Part shown: positions 35,392-43,520 of the stretch, piece by piece
Position numbering within the stretch: position 1 is the first letter of the stretch
Layout of the letters: each line of letters opens with the position of its first letter
Origin: Methylosinus sp. Sm6
GTDB lineage: Bacteria; Pseudomonadota; Alphaproteobacteria; Rhizobiales; Beijerinckiaceae
DNA: 51,525 nt
Assembly (NCBI RefSeq): GCF_019802345.1
Contig: NZ_JAINDZ010000033.1
Coordinates: 1 to 51,525 of the forward strand
Reading direction: 5' to 3'
The notes under the pieces: model-generated
Databases searched by the model: none
Seen by the model: only the letters and a program-made list of their open reading frames with translations
What the model was told of the DNA's origin: nothing
Translations under genes and position numbers: made by a program

Positions 35392-36825
35392 ATGACAGAA
35401 TGGCCCGTCCACGCCAAGATCACCGGCCCGATCGTGCTGATCGGCTTCGGCTCCATCGGACGGGGCATCTTGCCGCTCATCGAGCGCCATTTCGACTATG
35501 ACAAGAGCCGCTTCACCGTCGTCGATCCGGTCGACACGCATCGCGAGATGCTGGACATCCGCGGCATCGCCTTCCAGAAGGTCGGACTGACCAAGGACAA
35601 TTACCGCGAGGTGCTGACGCCCCTGCTGACCAAAGGCGAGGGCCAGGGCTTCGTCGTCAATCTCTCGGTCGACACCTCCTCGCTCGACATCATGAAGCTC
35701 GCGCGCGAGCTGAACTGCCTCTATGTCGACACGGTCGTCGAGCCCTGGACGGGCTTTTATTTCGATTCGAAGCTCGGCAATGAGGCGCGCACGAATTATG
35801 CGCTGCGCGAGACCGTGCTGGAGGAGCGCCGCCGCAATCCGGGCGGGCCGACCGCGGTGTCCTGCTGCGGCGCCAATCCGGGCATGGTGTCCTGGTTCGT
35901 GAAGCAGGCGCTGCTGAACATCGCCGCCGACGTCGGCCTCGCGGTCGAGGAGCCGAAGACGCGCGCCGACTGGGGCCATCTGGCGGCCAAGCTCGGCGTC
36001 AAGGGCATTCACATCGCCGAGCGCGACACGCAGCGCGCCAAGGACCCCAAGCCGCTCGACGTCTTCGTGAACACCTGGTCGGTCGAGGGCTTCGTCTCCG
36101 AGGGGCAGCAGCCCGCCGAGCTCGGCTGGGGCACGCATGAGAAATGGCTCCCCGAAATCGCAGGCACACATGCTTCGGGCTGCGGAGCCGCGATCTATCT
36201 GAAGTCGCCGGGCGCCAACACGCGCGTGCGCTCCTGGACGCCGACGCCGGGGCCGCAATATGGCTTCCTCGTCACCCACAACGAGTCGATCTCGATCGCC
36301 GACTTTCTCACCGTGCGCGATCCTTCGGGCGCGGTGGTTTATCGGCCGACCTGTCACTACGCTTATCACCCGGCCAATGACGCCGTGCTGTCGCTGCACG
36401 AGATGTTCGGCGCCGCCGGCAAGATGCAGCCGAGCTGGAAAATCCTCGACGAGAACGAGATCGTCGACGGCATCGACGAGCTCGGCGTGCTTCTCTACGG
36501 CCACGCCAAGAACGCCTATTGGTACGGCTCGCGCCTTTCCATCGAGGAGACGCGCGAGCTCGCGCCCTATCAGAACGCCACGGGCCTGCAGGTCAGCTCG
36601 GCGGCGCTCGCCGGCATGGTGTGGGCGCTCGAGAATCCGACCGCCGGCATTGTCGAGGCCGACGAGGTGGACTTCCGCCGCTGCCTCGAGGTGCAGACGC
36701 CCTATCTCGGCCCGGTGGAAGGATTCTACACGGATTGGACTCCGCTCGAGGGTCGTCCGGGCCTCTTCGCCGAGGACATCGATCTCGAGGACCCGTGGCA
36801 GTTCAAGAATATTCTGGTGCGGTAA
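35392..36825 (+). CDS. hss: homospermidine synthase
   Basis: A 477-aa NAD-dependent homospermidine synthase making sym-homospermidine from two putrescines (or putrescine and spermidine). The N-terminal Rossmann motif is VLIGFGSIGRGILPLIERHF. Family segments GMVSWFVKQALL, YLYVDTVVEPW-like CLYVDTVVEPWTG, CHYAYHPANDAVLSLHE and WYGSRLSIEETRELAP follow. Length equals that of the characterised alphaproteobacterial enzymes. GGAGAG precedes the ATG at 35392 with 7 nt spacing. Homospermidine is a typical polyamine of Rhizobiales. Transcribed alone, with a hairpin downstream. Confidence 0.96.
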   Translation: MTEWPVHAKITGPIVLIGFGSIGRGILPLIERHFDYDKSRFTVVDPVDTHREMLDIRGIAFQKVGLTKDNYREVLTPLLTKGEGQGFVVNLSVDTSSLDIMKLARELNCLYVDTVVEPWTGFYFDSKLGNEARTNYALRETVLEERRRNPGGPTAVSCCGANPGMVSWFVKQALLNIAADVGLAVEEPKTRADWGHLAAKLGVKGIHIAERDTQRAKDPKPLDVFVNTWSVEGFVSEGQQPAELGWGTHEKWLPEIAGTHASGCGAAIYLKSPGANTRVRSWTPTPGPQYGFLVTHNESISIADFLTVRDPSGAVVYRPTCHYAYHPANDAVLSLHEMFGAAGKMQPSWKILDENEIVDGIDELGVLLYGHAKNAYWYGSRLSIEETRELAPYQNATGLQVSSAALAGMVWALENPTAGIVEADEVDFRRCLEVQTPYLGPVEGFYTDWTPLEGRPGLFAEDIDLEDPWQFKNILVR

Positions 36826-36846
36826 ACGGCGCCTCGACGCTGCGCC

Positions 36847-36880
36847 CCTTCTCCCGCGCGCGACGCTTCGCGGGAGAAGG
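36847..36880. terminator. hairpin terminator between hss and the glycosyltransferase gene
   Basis: CCTTCTCCCGCG (36847-36858) pairs with CGCGGGAGAAGG (36869-36880) around a 10-nt loop. It follows hss by 21 nt and serves the convergent pair. A second small CCCC/GGGG hairpin follows at about 36885-36899. Confidence 0.6.
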
Positions 36881-36900
36881 ATCGCCCCTCGAATCGGGGG

Positions 36901-38259
36901 CTACTCCGCTTCGATCAGCGCCGGCGGCAGGCCCGCCGACCGCCGGCTCCACATGGACTGGAACAGACCTTCGAGATCGCGCGTGTAGGTCGCGACATCG
37001 AACAGAGCGGCCCCGGCACGGTTGCGGGCGAGCTTCGCCCGCAGTTCCGCGAGGCTGGCGGGCTCGGCGGCGAGCCGCAGGGCGAGCGCGAAATAATCAT
37101 CGAGATCGGCCGCGATCAGCTCCGTCAGTCCGACGGCGCGCAGCAGGCTTCCCGCGACTCGCGACGGAAAGGTCGAGCCGCTGCAGGTAACGACGGGCGT
37201 CCCGGCCCATAGAGCGTCGCTCGCCGTCGTATGGGCATTGTAGGGCGCCGTGTCGAGGACGAGATCGGCGAGCTGCAGCCGCGCGAGATGATCGCCTTGC
37301 GTCATGTCCGGCGCGAAGACGAGTCGATTGCCGTTCACACCCCGCTTCCACGCCTCATTGCGCAGATTGCCTTCGGCGGTCGGCGCGGCGAGCAGCCAGA
37401 GGACGCTGCCGGGCGCAGCGTCGAGCAGCCGGCACCAGACATCGAAGATTTCGGGCGTGAACTTATAGGCCTGATTGAAGCAGCAGAACACGACGCCCTG
37501 CTCCGGCAGGCCCATGGCGGCGCGCGTCGGCCTGTCGCCGATCGGTCCGGCGCGGCCGCGCGGCTGATAGCTGTGCGGCATGTAGGCGAAAGATTCCGAA
37601 TAATCGGCGGCGGTCTCGCGCGGCGTCACATAGTCGTCGGTGATGATGTAGTCGCACAGCTCCGCGCCGAGCGTGCCGGGATAGCCGAGATAGTTCACCT
37701 GCACGGGCGCCGGGCGCAGCATCGGAATGCCGCTGCGCGCATTGAAGGTGAAGCCCTTGAGGTCGATCAGAATGTCCACCTCGTCGCGATGGATCGTCCG
37801 CGCCGCGTCGCCGTCGGAGAGCGCGCTCACATCGGTGAAGCTGTCGAATGTGTCGACCAGCCGACGGCGCATCGCCTTGCCGTCGTCCGCCCCATAGGAG
37901 TAGGCGTTCACGGAAAAGCGGCCGCGATCATGCGCCTCCAGCGTCTCGATCAGCAGCAGCGCGGTCGCGTGATCGTGGAAATCATTGGAGAGATAGCCGA
38001 GCTTGATCTTCCGCCCATCGGCGGCGCGGAAGCGGAAGTCGAGGGCCTTTCGCTCCGTGGCGGCGGCGGCGCGGCGATCGCGGGTCCACAGCTCGGAGCA
38101 GCGGCGCTGGTCCTTGGCGTCGACGCCCGGCTGCGAAAGCAGCAGAAAGGGCGACAAGGCGCCGGAGCTGTCTGCGTCGAGCAGACGCTCGAGCGCCTTC
38201 CCATCCTCGGCGAACTCGCCCCATTCGCACATGCTGCGGCTGCGTCCGGGCGATCGCAT
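36901..38259 (-). CDS. SPINDLY/O-GlcNAc transferase-like glycosyltransferase without TPRs
   Basis: A 452-aa glycosyltransferase family 41 catalytic domain. KIKLGYLSNDFHDHATALLL (N-lobe with conserved H-D-H), DILIDLKGFTFNARSGIPMLRPAPVQVNYLGYPGT, FNQAYKFTPEIFDVWCRLL, DTAPYNAHTTASDALWAG and PVVTCSGSTFPSRVAGSLL (nucleotide-sugar-binding) are all intact. Usual bacterial members carry several TPRs in front. Here the frame opens just before the short linker domain (MCEWGEFAEDGKALERLL ... RCSELW). A GGAGG site five bases before the ATG at 38259 supports this short form. It may glycosylate proteins or S-layer/flagellar components, with partner specificity supplied elsewhere. Confidence 0.85.
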   Translation of the reverse strand: MRSPGRSRSMCEWGEFAEDGKALERLLDADSSGALSPFLLLSQPGVDAKDQRRCSELWTRDRRAAAATERKALDFRFRAADGRKIKLGYLSNDFHDHATALLLIETLEAHDRGRFSVNAYSYGADDGKAMRRRLVDTFDSFTDVSALSDGDAARTIHRDEVDILIDLKGFTFNARSGIPMLRPAPVQVNYLGYPGTLGAELCDYIITDDYVTPRETAADYSESFAYMPHSYQPRGRAGPIGDRPTRAAMGLPEQGVVFCCFNQAYKFTPEIFDVWCRLLDAAPGSVLWLLAAPTAEGNLRNEAWKRGVNGNRLVFAPDMTQGDHLARLQLADLVLDTAPYNAHTTASDALWAGTPVVTCSGSTFPSRVAGSLLRAVGLTELIAADLDDYFALALRLAAEPASLAELRAKLARNRAGAALFDVATYTRDLEGLFQSMWSRRSAGLPPALIEAE

Positions 38260-38377
38260 CGTCGCCTCCCAGGTCTGAGCTCAACTCGCCTGGGCATGAA
38301 GGCGCGTGTCGCCTTCCGGATCAGACACAGAAGACATGCAATCCATGCGCCAAAAGGCGAGAACTCGCCGCCGCGCC

Positions 38378-38568
38378 CAGGGCAATCGGGTGAAGGACCA
38401 TAGCCCCATCACCCTCGTCCTGAGGAGCCCGCGAAGCGGGCGTCTCGAAGGACGAGGGTGATGGGGAGAACCCTTTGATTTCGCCCTGCGGCCGTCCTTC
38501 GAGACGCCGCCTACGGCGGCTCCTCAGGACGAGGGTCAGGGATTTTTATCCTTCACCCGATTGCCCTG
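38378..38568. mobile_element. MITE-like element, family A, complete copy
   Basis: A 191-bp element with perfect 20-bp terminal inverted repeats: CAGGGCAATCGGGTGAAGGA at 38378-38397 and its exact reverse complement at 38549-38568. Inside lie two large hairpins, CTCGTCCTGAGGAGCCCGC/GCGGGCGTCTCGAAGGACGAG and CGTCCTTCGAGACGCCGCC/GGCGGCTCCTCAGGACG. There is no coding capacity. Related copies are at 20048-20130 (half), 48457-48635 (diverged) and 51403-51425 (end fragment). No certain target-site duplication is seen. Confidence 0.8.
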
Positions 38569-38570
38569 CC

Positions 38571-38606
38571 GCCGTCGCTTCTCCCGCGCGCGGGAGAAGC
38601 GACGGC
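38571..38606. terminator. 36-bp perfect palindrome after cysA
   Basis: GCCGTCGCTTCTCCCGCG followed directly by its reverse complement, ending 16 nt past the cysA stop. It probably marks the end of the sulfate-transport operon transcript. The arm shares TTCTCCCGCG with the hairpin after hss. Confidence 0.6.
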
Positions 38607-38621
38607 GCGGAATGACTCCGC

Positions 38622-39842
38622 CTATATCCCCGCGCCGTCTCCGAGCGTCTCCTCGGTCGAGAAAATGCGCACATTGGTGAGCGACAACGGCACGCTGCTG
38701 CCGAGCTTGGCTCCGTCGCGATCATCCGTGTCGACCTCGACCGTCTGGTCGTAGCCGGGAATGGAGATGGAGGCGCGCAGGCCGGCCGCCGTGCGCCGCA
38801 CCGCCTCGACGCGCCCCTCGAGCGCTCCGAGAGCGCCGCCGTGCAGGGCGATGTCGGCCGGGCGGAAATAGACGCGCGCCGGGCCGTTGCGCAGATTCTC
38901 CGAGGAAACGTGCAGCTCCTTGCCCTGGAAGATCACCTTGCCGTCCGCGACCTGCACCGGCAGCGCCAACGCCTCGCCGACGAAGGACAGCACGAAGGGC
39001 GAGGCCGGGCGGTCATAAAGCTCGTCCGGCGTGCCGATCTGCTCGATGCGGCCCTTGTCCAGCACCACGACGCGGTCGGCGAGCTCCATCGCCTCGTCCT
39101 GGTCATGCGTTACGAAGACGGTGGTGAGGCCGGTCTGGCGATGCACGTCGCGCAGCCAGCGGCGCAGATCCTTGCGCACGCGCGCGTCGAGCGCGCCGAA
39201 CGGCTCGTCCAGCAGCAGCACGCGCGGTTCGATGGCGAGCGCGCGGGCGAGCGCCACACGCTGCCGCTGGCCGCCGGACAGCTGCGCGGGAAAACGTCCG
39301 CCGAGACCGTCGAGCTGCACGAATTCGAGCAGCTTTTGCGCGCGCTCGGCAATCTCCGCGCGCGAGGGGCGCGAGCGGCGCGGACGCACCTTCAGCCCAT
39401 AGGCGATGTTGTCGGCGACGGAGAAATGCTTGAACAGCGCATAGTTCTGAAACACGAAGCCGACGCGCCGTTCCTGCACCGACAGCGTCGTCGCGTCCTC
39501 GCCGTCGAACAAGATGCGCCCGCGCTCGGGCGAGGAGAGCCCGGCGATGGCGCGCAGCAGCGTCGTCTTGCCGGAGCCCGACGGCCCGAGCAGCGCGACC
39601 AGCTCGCCGCGCGCGATCGTCAGATTGACGTCGCGCAGCGCGGGATAGTCGCCGAAATCCTTCTCGACGCCCTCGATGTGGATCTCGACGCCATGCGGAC
39701 GCGGCGCCTCCTCAGTGGCGGCGCCGGCCGGCGATTTGATCGGCGTAGCGCCATTCGAGAAGCGTCTTGAGTCCCAGAGTGACGAGAGCCAGCCCAGCCA
39801 GGAGGGAGGCGAGAGCGAAGGCCGAGACGATGTTATACTCAT
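38622..39842 (-). CDS. cysA: sulfate/thiosulfate ABC transporter ATP-binding protein
   Basis: CysA (about 355 aa from the conserved start; 406 aa if read from 39842). [17 protein letters not shown] is Walker [21 protein letters not shown] the Q-loop, [16 protein letters not shown] the signature, [19 protein letters not shown] Walker B with D-loop, and [12 protein letters not shown] the H-loop; a TOBE-like end follows. It powers sulfate import with CysTW and Sbp. Oddity: between the codon at 39842 (inside cysW) and the conserved [11 protein letters not shown] there is no in-frame ATG, GTG or TTG. An ATG at 39694 with GAGGAGG upstream is one base out of frame, so either the long overlap is real, a rare start is used, or one base is missing near 39691. 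Confidence 0.93.
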   Translation of the reverse strand: MSITSSRPSLSPPSWLGWLSSLWDSRRFSNGATPIKSPAGAATEEAPRPHGVEIHIEGVEKDFGDYPALRDVNLTIARGELVALLGPSGSGKTTLLRAIAGLSSPERGRILFDGEDATTLSVQERRVGFVFQNYALFKHFSVADNIAYGLKVRPRRSRPSRAEIAERAQKLLEFVQLDGLGGRFPAQLSGGQRQRVALARALAIEPRVLLLDEPFGALDARVRKDLRRWLRDVHRQTGLTTVFVTHDQDEAMELADRVVVLDKGRIEQIGTPDELYDRPASPFVLSFVGEALALPVQVADGKVIFQGKELHVSSENLRNGPARVYFRPADIALHGGALGALEGRVEAVRRTAAGLRASISIPGYDQTVEVDTDDRDGAKLGSSVPLSLTNVRIFSTEETLGDGAGI

Positions 39843-40590
39843 TGTAGAGGATCTCCACCTGCAGCGGGATCGTATTGGTCAGTCCGCGAATATGTCCGGA
39901 CACCACCGACACCGCGCCGAACTCGCCCATGGCGCGGGCGTTGGCGAGGAGCACGCCATAGAGCAGGCCCCATTTGATGTTGGGCAAAGTCACGGTGAGA
40001 AAAGTGCCAAAGCCGCTCGCCCCGAGCGTCAGCGCCGCCTCCTCCTCCACCGTGCCCTGCTCCTGCATCAGCGGGATCAGCTCGCGCGCGACGAAGGGAA
40101 AGGTGACGAAGATCGTCGCCAGCACGATGCCGGGAATGGCGAAAACCACCTGTATCCCATGCGCCGAGAGGAACGGCCCGAGCAGGCCCTGCGCGCCGAA
40201 CACCAGCACATAGACGAGGCCCGAGACGACCGGCGAGACGGAGAAGGGCAGATCGATCAGCGTGATCAGCACGCTTTTGCCGGGAAAGGAAAATTTGGCG
40301 ATCGACCAGGCCGCGCAGAGGCCGAAGGCGGCGTTGAGCGGAACGACGATCGCCGCGACGATCAGGGTCAGCCAGATCGCCGCGCGCGCGTCCGGCTCGT
40401 CGAAGCTCGCGAAAAATGCTCCGGCGCCCTTGGCGAACGCCTCGGTGAAGACGACAGCCAGCGGCAGCAGCAGGAACAGGCCGAGGAAGCCCACTGCAAC
40501 GCCGATCAGCAGCCAGCGCGTCAGCGGCGCCTCCTGCGTCACGCTGCGTGGAGCGGGAACGCCGATCGACGGCGCAACAGCCTCAGACAT
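39712..40590 (-). CDS. cysW: sulfate ABC transporter permease CysW
   Basis: A 292-aa inner-membrane permease with six predicted helices. [21 protein letters not shown], the EAA loop [22 protein letters not shown] and [25 protein letters not shown] are the CysW signatures. It forms the channel with CysT. Its start overlaps the cysT end by 8 nt, and its TGA lies inside the open cysA frame. Confidence 0.94.
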   Translation of the reverse strand: MSEAVAPSIGVPAPRSVTQEAPLTRWLLIGVAVGFLGLFLLLPLAVVFTEAFAKGAGAFFASFDEPDARAAIWLTLIVAAIVVPLNAAFGLCAAWSIAKFSFPGKSVLITLIDLPFSVSPVVSGLVYVLVFGAQGLLGPFLSAHGIQVVFAIPGIVLATIFVTFPFVARELIPLMQEQGTVEEEAALTLGASGFGTFLTVTLPNIKWGLLYGVLLANARAMGEFGAVSVVSGHIRGLTNTIPLQVEILYNEYNIVSAFALASLLAGLALVTLGLKTLLEWRYADQIAGRRRH

Positions 40591-41449
40591 GGCCGAACCT
40601 CTTCTGGCTCCAGGCCTGGATCAGATTGATGGCGAGCAGGACGGAGAAGGAGATGGCCAGCATGATCGTGGCGATCCCGGTCGCGCCGGCATAGTCGAAC
40701 TGCTCGAGCTTCACGATAATCAGCAAGGGCGCGATTTCCGAGACATAGGCGAGGTTGCCGGCGATGAAGATCACCGAGCCATATTCGCCCACGCTGCGCG
40801 CGAAGGCCAGAGCGAAACCCGTCAGCAGCGCCGGAGCGAGCGGCGGGATCAGCACGCGCCACACGGTCTGCGCGCGGCTCGCGCCGAGCGTCGCCGACGC
40901 CTCCTCGAGCTCCGCGTCGATCTCGGCGATCAGCGGCTGCACCGTGCGCACCACGAAAGGCAGGCCGACGAACACCAGCGCGACGAGAATGCCCCAGCGG
41001 GTGAAGGCGATTTTGATGTCGTAATCGGCGAGCGGCTCGCCGATCCAGCCATTGGGCGAATAGAGCGCGGCGAGCGAGATGCCGGCGACCGCCGTCGGCA
41101 GAGCAAAGGGCAGATCGACGATCGCGTCGAGGAAGCGCCGGCCGGGGAATTCATAGCGCGACAGCACCCAGGCGGCGACGAGGCCGAAGACGACGTCGAT
41201 CGCCGCCGCGGCGAAGGAGATGAAGAAGCTGGTGCGCAGAGCCGCGGCGACGCGCGGCTCGGTCGCGACGGCAAAAAGCCCCGAAAGCCCGAGCTCGGAG
41301 GCGCGAAGGACCAGCATCGAGAGCGGAAACAGGACGACGAGGCTCAGGTAGAAGATGGTGAAGCCGAACGTCGGCCCGAACCCGGGGATCACGCTCGGAG
41401 CCGTGAAGCTCCGAGCCTTTTTCTTCGCAGGGGCGACTGAGGCGCTCAT
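40583..41449 (-). CDS. cysT: sulfate ABC transporter permease CysT
   Basis: A 288-aa permease (CysT/CysU). [23 protein letters not shown] opens helix 1. [26 protein letters not shown], the EAA loop [23 protein letters not shown] and [19 protein letters not shown] mark the family. The ATG at 41449 comes one base after the sbp stop. Cytoplasmic membrane; partner of CysW. Confidence 0.94.
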   Translation of the reverse strand: MSASVAPAKKKARSFTAPSVIPGFGPTFGFTIFYLSLVVLFPLSMLVLRASELGLSGLFAVATEPRVAAALRTSFFISFAAAAIDVVFGLVAAWVLSRYEFPGRRFLDAIVDLPFALPTAVAGISLAALYSPNGWIGEPLADYDIKIAFTRWGILVALVFVGLPFVVRTVQPLIAEIDAELEEASATLGASRAQTVWRVLIPPLAPALLTGFALAFARSVGEYGSVIFIAGNLAYVSEIAPLLIIVKLEQFDYAGATGIATIMLAISFSVLLAINLIQAWSQKRFGHV

Positions 41450-41450
41450 C

Positions 41451-42494
41451 TTATTTTGTGGCCGCATCTTGCTTCTGGATCTCGTCGAAGACGCCGCCGT
41501 CGGCGAAATGCGTCTTCTGCGCCTTGGCCCAGCCGCCGAAAACCTTGTCCACGGTGAACAGCTCGAGCTTCGGCAGCCGCTTCAGATCCTCCTTCGCCGC
41601 GAACTCCGGATGCGCGGGACGGTAATAATTCTTGGCGATGATCGCCTGTGCGGTGGGCGTGTAGAGGAAATTCAGATAGGCTTCGGCGACCGCGCGCGTG
41701 CCCTTGGCGTCGACATTGCCGTCGACCACGGCGACCGGCGGCTCGGCGAGGATCGAGGCGGGCGGAACCACGATCTCGAACTTGTTTTTCCCGAACTCCT
41801 CCGACGCCAGAAACGCCTCGTTCTCCCAGGTGATGAGCACGTCGCCGAGGCCGCGCTGGGCGAAGGTGATGGTGGAGCCGCGGGCGCCGGTGTCGAGCAC
41901 GGGCGCGTTTTTGTAGATCGCCTTGACGAACTCCTTCGTCTTCTCCTCGTCGCCTTTGAACTTCTCGAGGCCGTAGCCCCAGGCCGCGAGATAGTTCCAG
42001 CGCGCGCCGCCCGAGGTCTTAGGATTGGGCGTGACGACCGCGATCCCCGCCTTGGCGAGGTCGTCCCAATTCTTGATCTTCTTCGGATTGCCCTTGCGGA
42101 CGAGGAAGACGATCGTCGACGTGTAGGGCGCGGCGTTGTTGGGCAGCTTCTTCTGCCAGTCGGGCGTGATCTTGCCCGATTTGTTGACGATGGCGTCGAT
42201 GTCGGCGGCGAGCGCCAGCGTCACGACATCGGCGGAAAGGCCGTCGATGACCGCGCGCGCCTGCGCGCCCGAGCCCGCATGCGAGGCCTGAATCTCGATC
42301 GTCTCGCCGGTCTTCGCCTTCCAATCGGCGATGAAGGCCGGATTAATGGCCCTGTACAGCTCTCGCGTCGGATCATAGGAGACATTGAGCAGCGCCGTCG
42401 CCGCCTGCGCCGCCTCGGCGAGCAAGATCGACGCGCCCGCCAGCACGGCGAGCGCTTTTGCGAGACCCTTACGTGACAATCCGGCGCGCAGCAT
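41451..42494 (-). CDS. sbp: periplasmic sulfate-binding protein
   Basis: A 347-aa sulfate-binding protein. The signal peptide covers residues 1-31 ([22 protein letters not shown]). The mature protein begins [51 protein letters not shown] and [18 protein letters not shown] are Sbp/CysP signatures; the second holds the sulfate loop. AAGGAG lies 8 nt before the ATG at 42494, preferred to the open-frame start at 42581. First gene of sbp-cysT-cysW-cysA. Confidence 0.95.
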   Translation of the reverse strand: MLRAGLSRKGLAKALAVLAGASILLAEAAQAATALLNVSYDPTRELYRAINPAFIADWKAKTGETIEIQASHAGSGAQARAVIDGLSADVVTLALAADIDAIVNKSGKITPDWQKKLPNNAAPYTSTIVFLVRKGNPKKIKNWDDLAKAGIAVVTPNPKTSGGARWNYLAAWGYGLEKFKGDEEKTKEFVKAIYKNAPVLDTGARGSTITFAQRGLGDVLITWENEAFLASEEFGKNKFEIVVPPASILAEPPVAVVDGNVDAKGTRAVAEAYLNFLYTPTAQAIIAKNYYRPAHPEFAAKEDLKRLPKLELFTVDKVFGGWAKAQKTHFADGGVFDEIQKQDAATK

Positions 42495-42531
42495 GTTTTC
42501 GTCTCCTTGGTCTATAAATTCACTCATGTAA

Positions 42532-42543
42532 TGGACTAATCTA
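42532..42543. promoter_or_regulatory. possible operator upstream of sbp
   Basis: TGGACTAATCTA is an imperfect dyad (8 of 12 positions symmetrical) in an AT-rich patch 38-49 nt before the sbp start. Sulfur operons in this group are often controlled by Rrf2-type or LysR-type regulators. Which one acts here cannot be told from the sequence. Confidence 0.3.
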
Positions 42544-42606
42544 TTCCGCGCCGCCTGTAAACCGGCCAGCAGCCTCGCCACCGCGGCTTTTTTCGGCCAC
42601 GCGCCG

Positions 42607-43194
42607 TCAGCGGCGCCCGCGCGCGCCGCGCTTCGTCGCTGCCGCCCCGCGCCGGCTGGTCACGAAAAGAGCGGCCGCCAGCAGACCGGCCGCGCCGATG
42701 AGGAGATAAGGCGTGAGCTCGTAATGGCTCTTGCCCACCGAGAATGGAAAGCGGGCCGTCCAATGCTCGCCCGCCGGCCCGTCGACCGTGAGCAGCCCGA
42801 CATAGTCGCCGGACTCGGCGAACACATGCTCGAAGGAGAAGGTCCCCTTCGGATAGACCTGCGGCGGCAGAAACGCCGCGGTCGCCGCGTCGAGCGCGGC
42901 GGCGTCCTCGGTCTCCCCCGCATCTCGCAGAATGCGAAAGGCGACCTTCATCTCGCGCAGTTCCGGCTCGGCGTAATCGAACACGAAAATGGTCTCACCG
43001 GTCGCCGGCGCGTCCTCGCAGAACTTGCGATGCGAGGACACGGGCTGATAGCCCGCGAAATAGATGAGTTCCGGGCCGACCTTCAGGACGCAGGCGTCGT
43101 GATCGAGGCCGAGATCGCCGCGCGCGACGAGGCGCGCCGGAAGCAAGGCGAAGCCGATCGTCATCGCGACGAACAGAATGGCGCGAGCCGACAT
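42607..43194 (-). CDS. exported, C-terminally anchored protein of unknown function
   Basis: A 195-aa protein. The N-terminus [20 protein letters not shown] is a signal peptide. The mature part looks like a beta-sandwich ([56 protein letters not shown]) and has cysteines in [10 protein letters not shown] and [10 protein letters not shown]-terminal helix [18 protein letters not shown] with the basic tail [17 protein letters not shown] anchors it. So the main domain faces the periplasm. It follows the same strand as sbp, which starts 112 nt downstream of its stop. Not recognised; it could bind a ligand or metal. Confidence 0.7.
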   Translation of the reverse strand: MSARAILFVAMTIGFALLPARLVARGDLGLDHDACVLKVGPELIYFAGYQPVSSHRKFCEDAPATGETIFVFDYAEPELREMKVAFRILRDAGETEDAAALDAATAAFLPPQVYPKGTFSFEHVFAESGDYVGLLTVDGPAGEHWTARFPFSVGKSHYELTPYLLIGAAGLLAAALFVTSRRGAAATKRGARGRR

Positions 43195-43520
43195 GCGCGG
43201 TCCTCCGAGTGTCTTCGGCGGCGCTTCCGCCGTTTTCCGCCTTTAGGCCCGGAACGTCTCCGAGGCAAGCGCTCGACGGGCGCGCAACGTGAATGGATTC
43301 TTAAGCCGTTCTGCGCAAAATTGTCACATGACGGATCGAAGCGCGCGTGGGCGGCCGCGCCTTCGAAGACATGACGTCGCGCCGTCGTGCCGGTTTCGAC
43401 CCGGCTGTCCCGAGGGGCTTCGGCGGCTGCTCGCCCGACCGGCCCCGGTTCGTCCCATTCTCATTTCCCGCCAGCGGAAGCCTCCTCGGCTTTCCGCGCG
43501 CTGCGCCCGGAGTCCGCGCA
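43195..43520. other. divergent intergenic region before the chemoreceptor gene
   Basis: The 326 nt between the divergent exported-protein and chemoreceptor genes. Open frames that extend the chemoreceptor upstream to 43347 are Arg/Pro-rich and unlike a signal anchor. No defined promoter or RNA can be assigned. Confidence 0.35.

Noticed and set aside
34627-36504. ogt frame extended to 625 codons across hss
   Set aside because: The extension is antisense to hss. The Ogt family starts at about 35274 with a fitting length.
38378-38568. Possible CRISPR-like or tandem array
   Set aside because: The units are inverted hairpins within one element, not regularly spaced direct repeats with spacers, and no cas gene is in the window.
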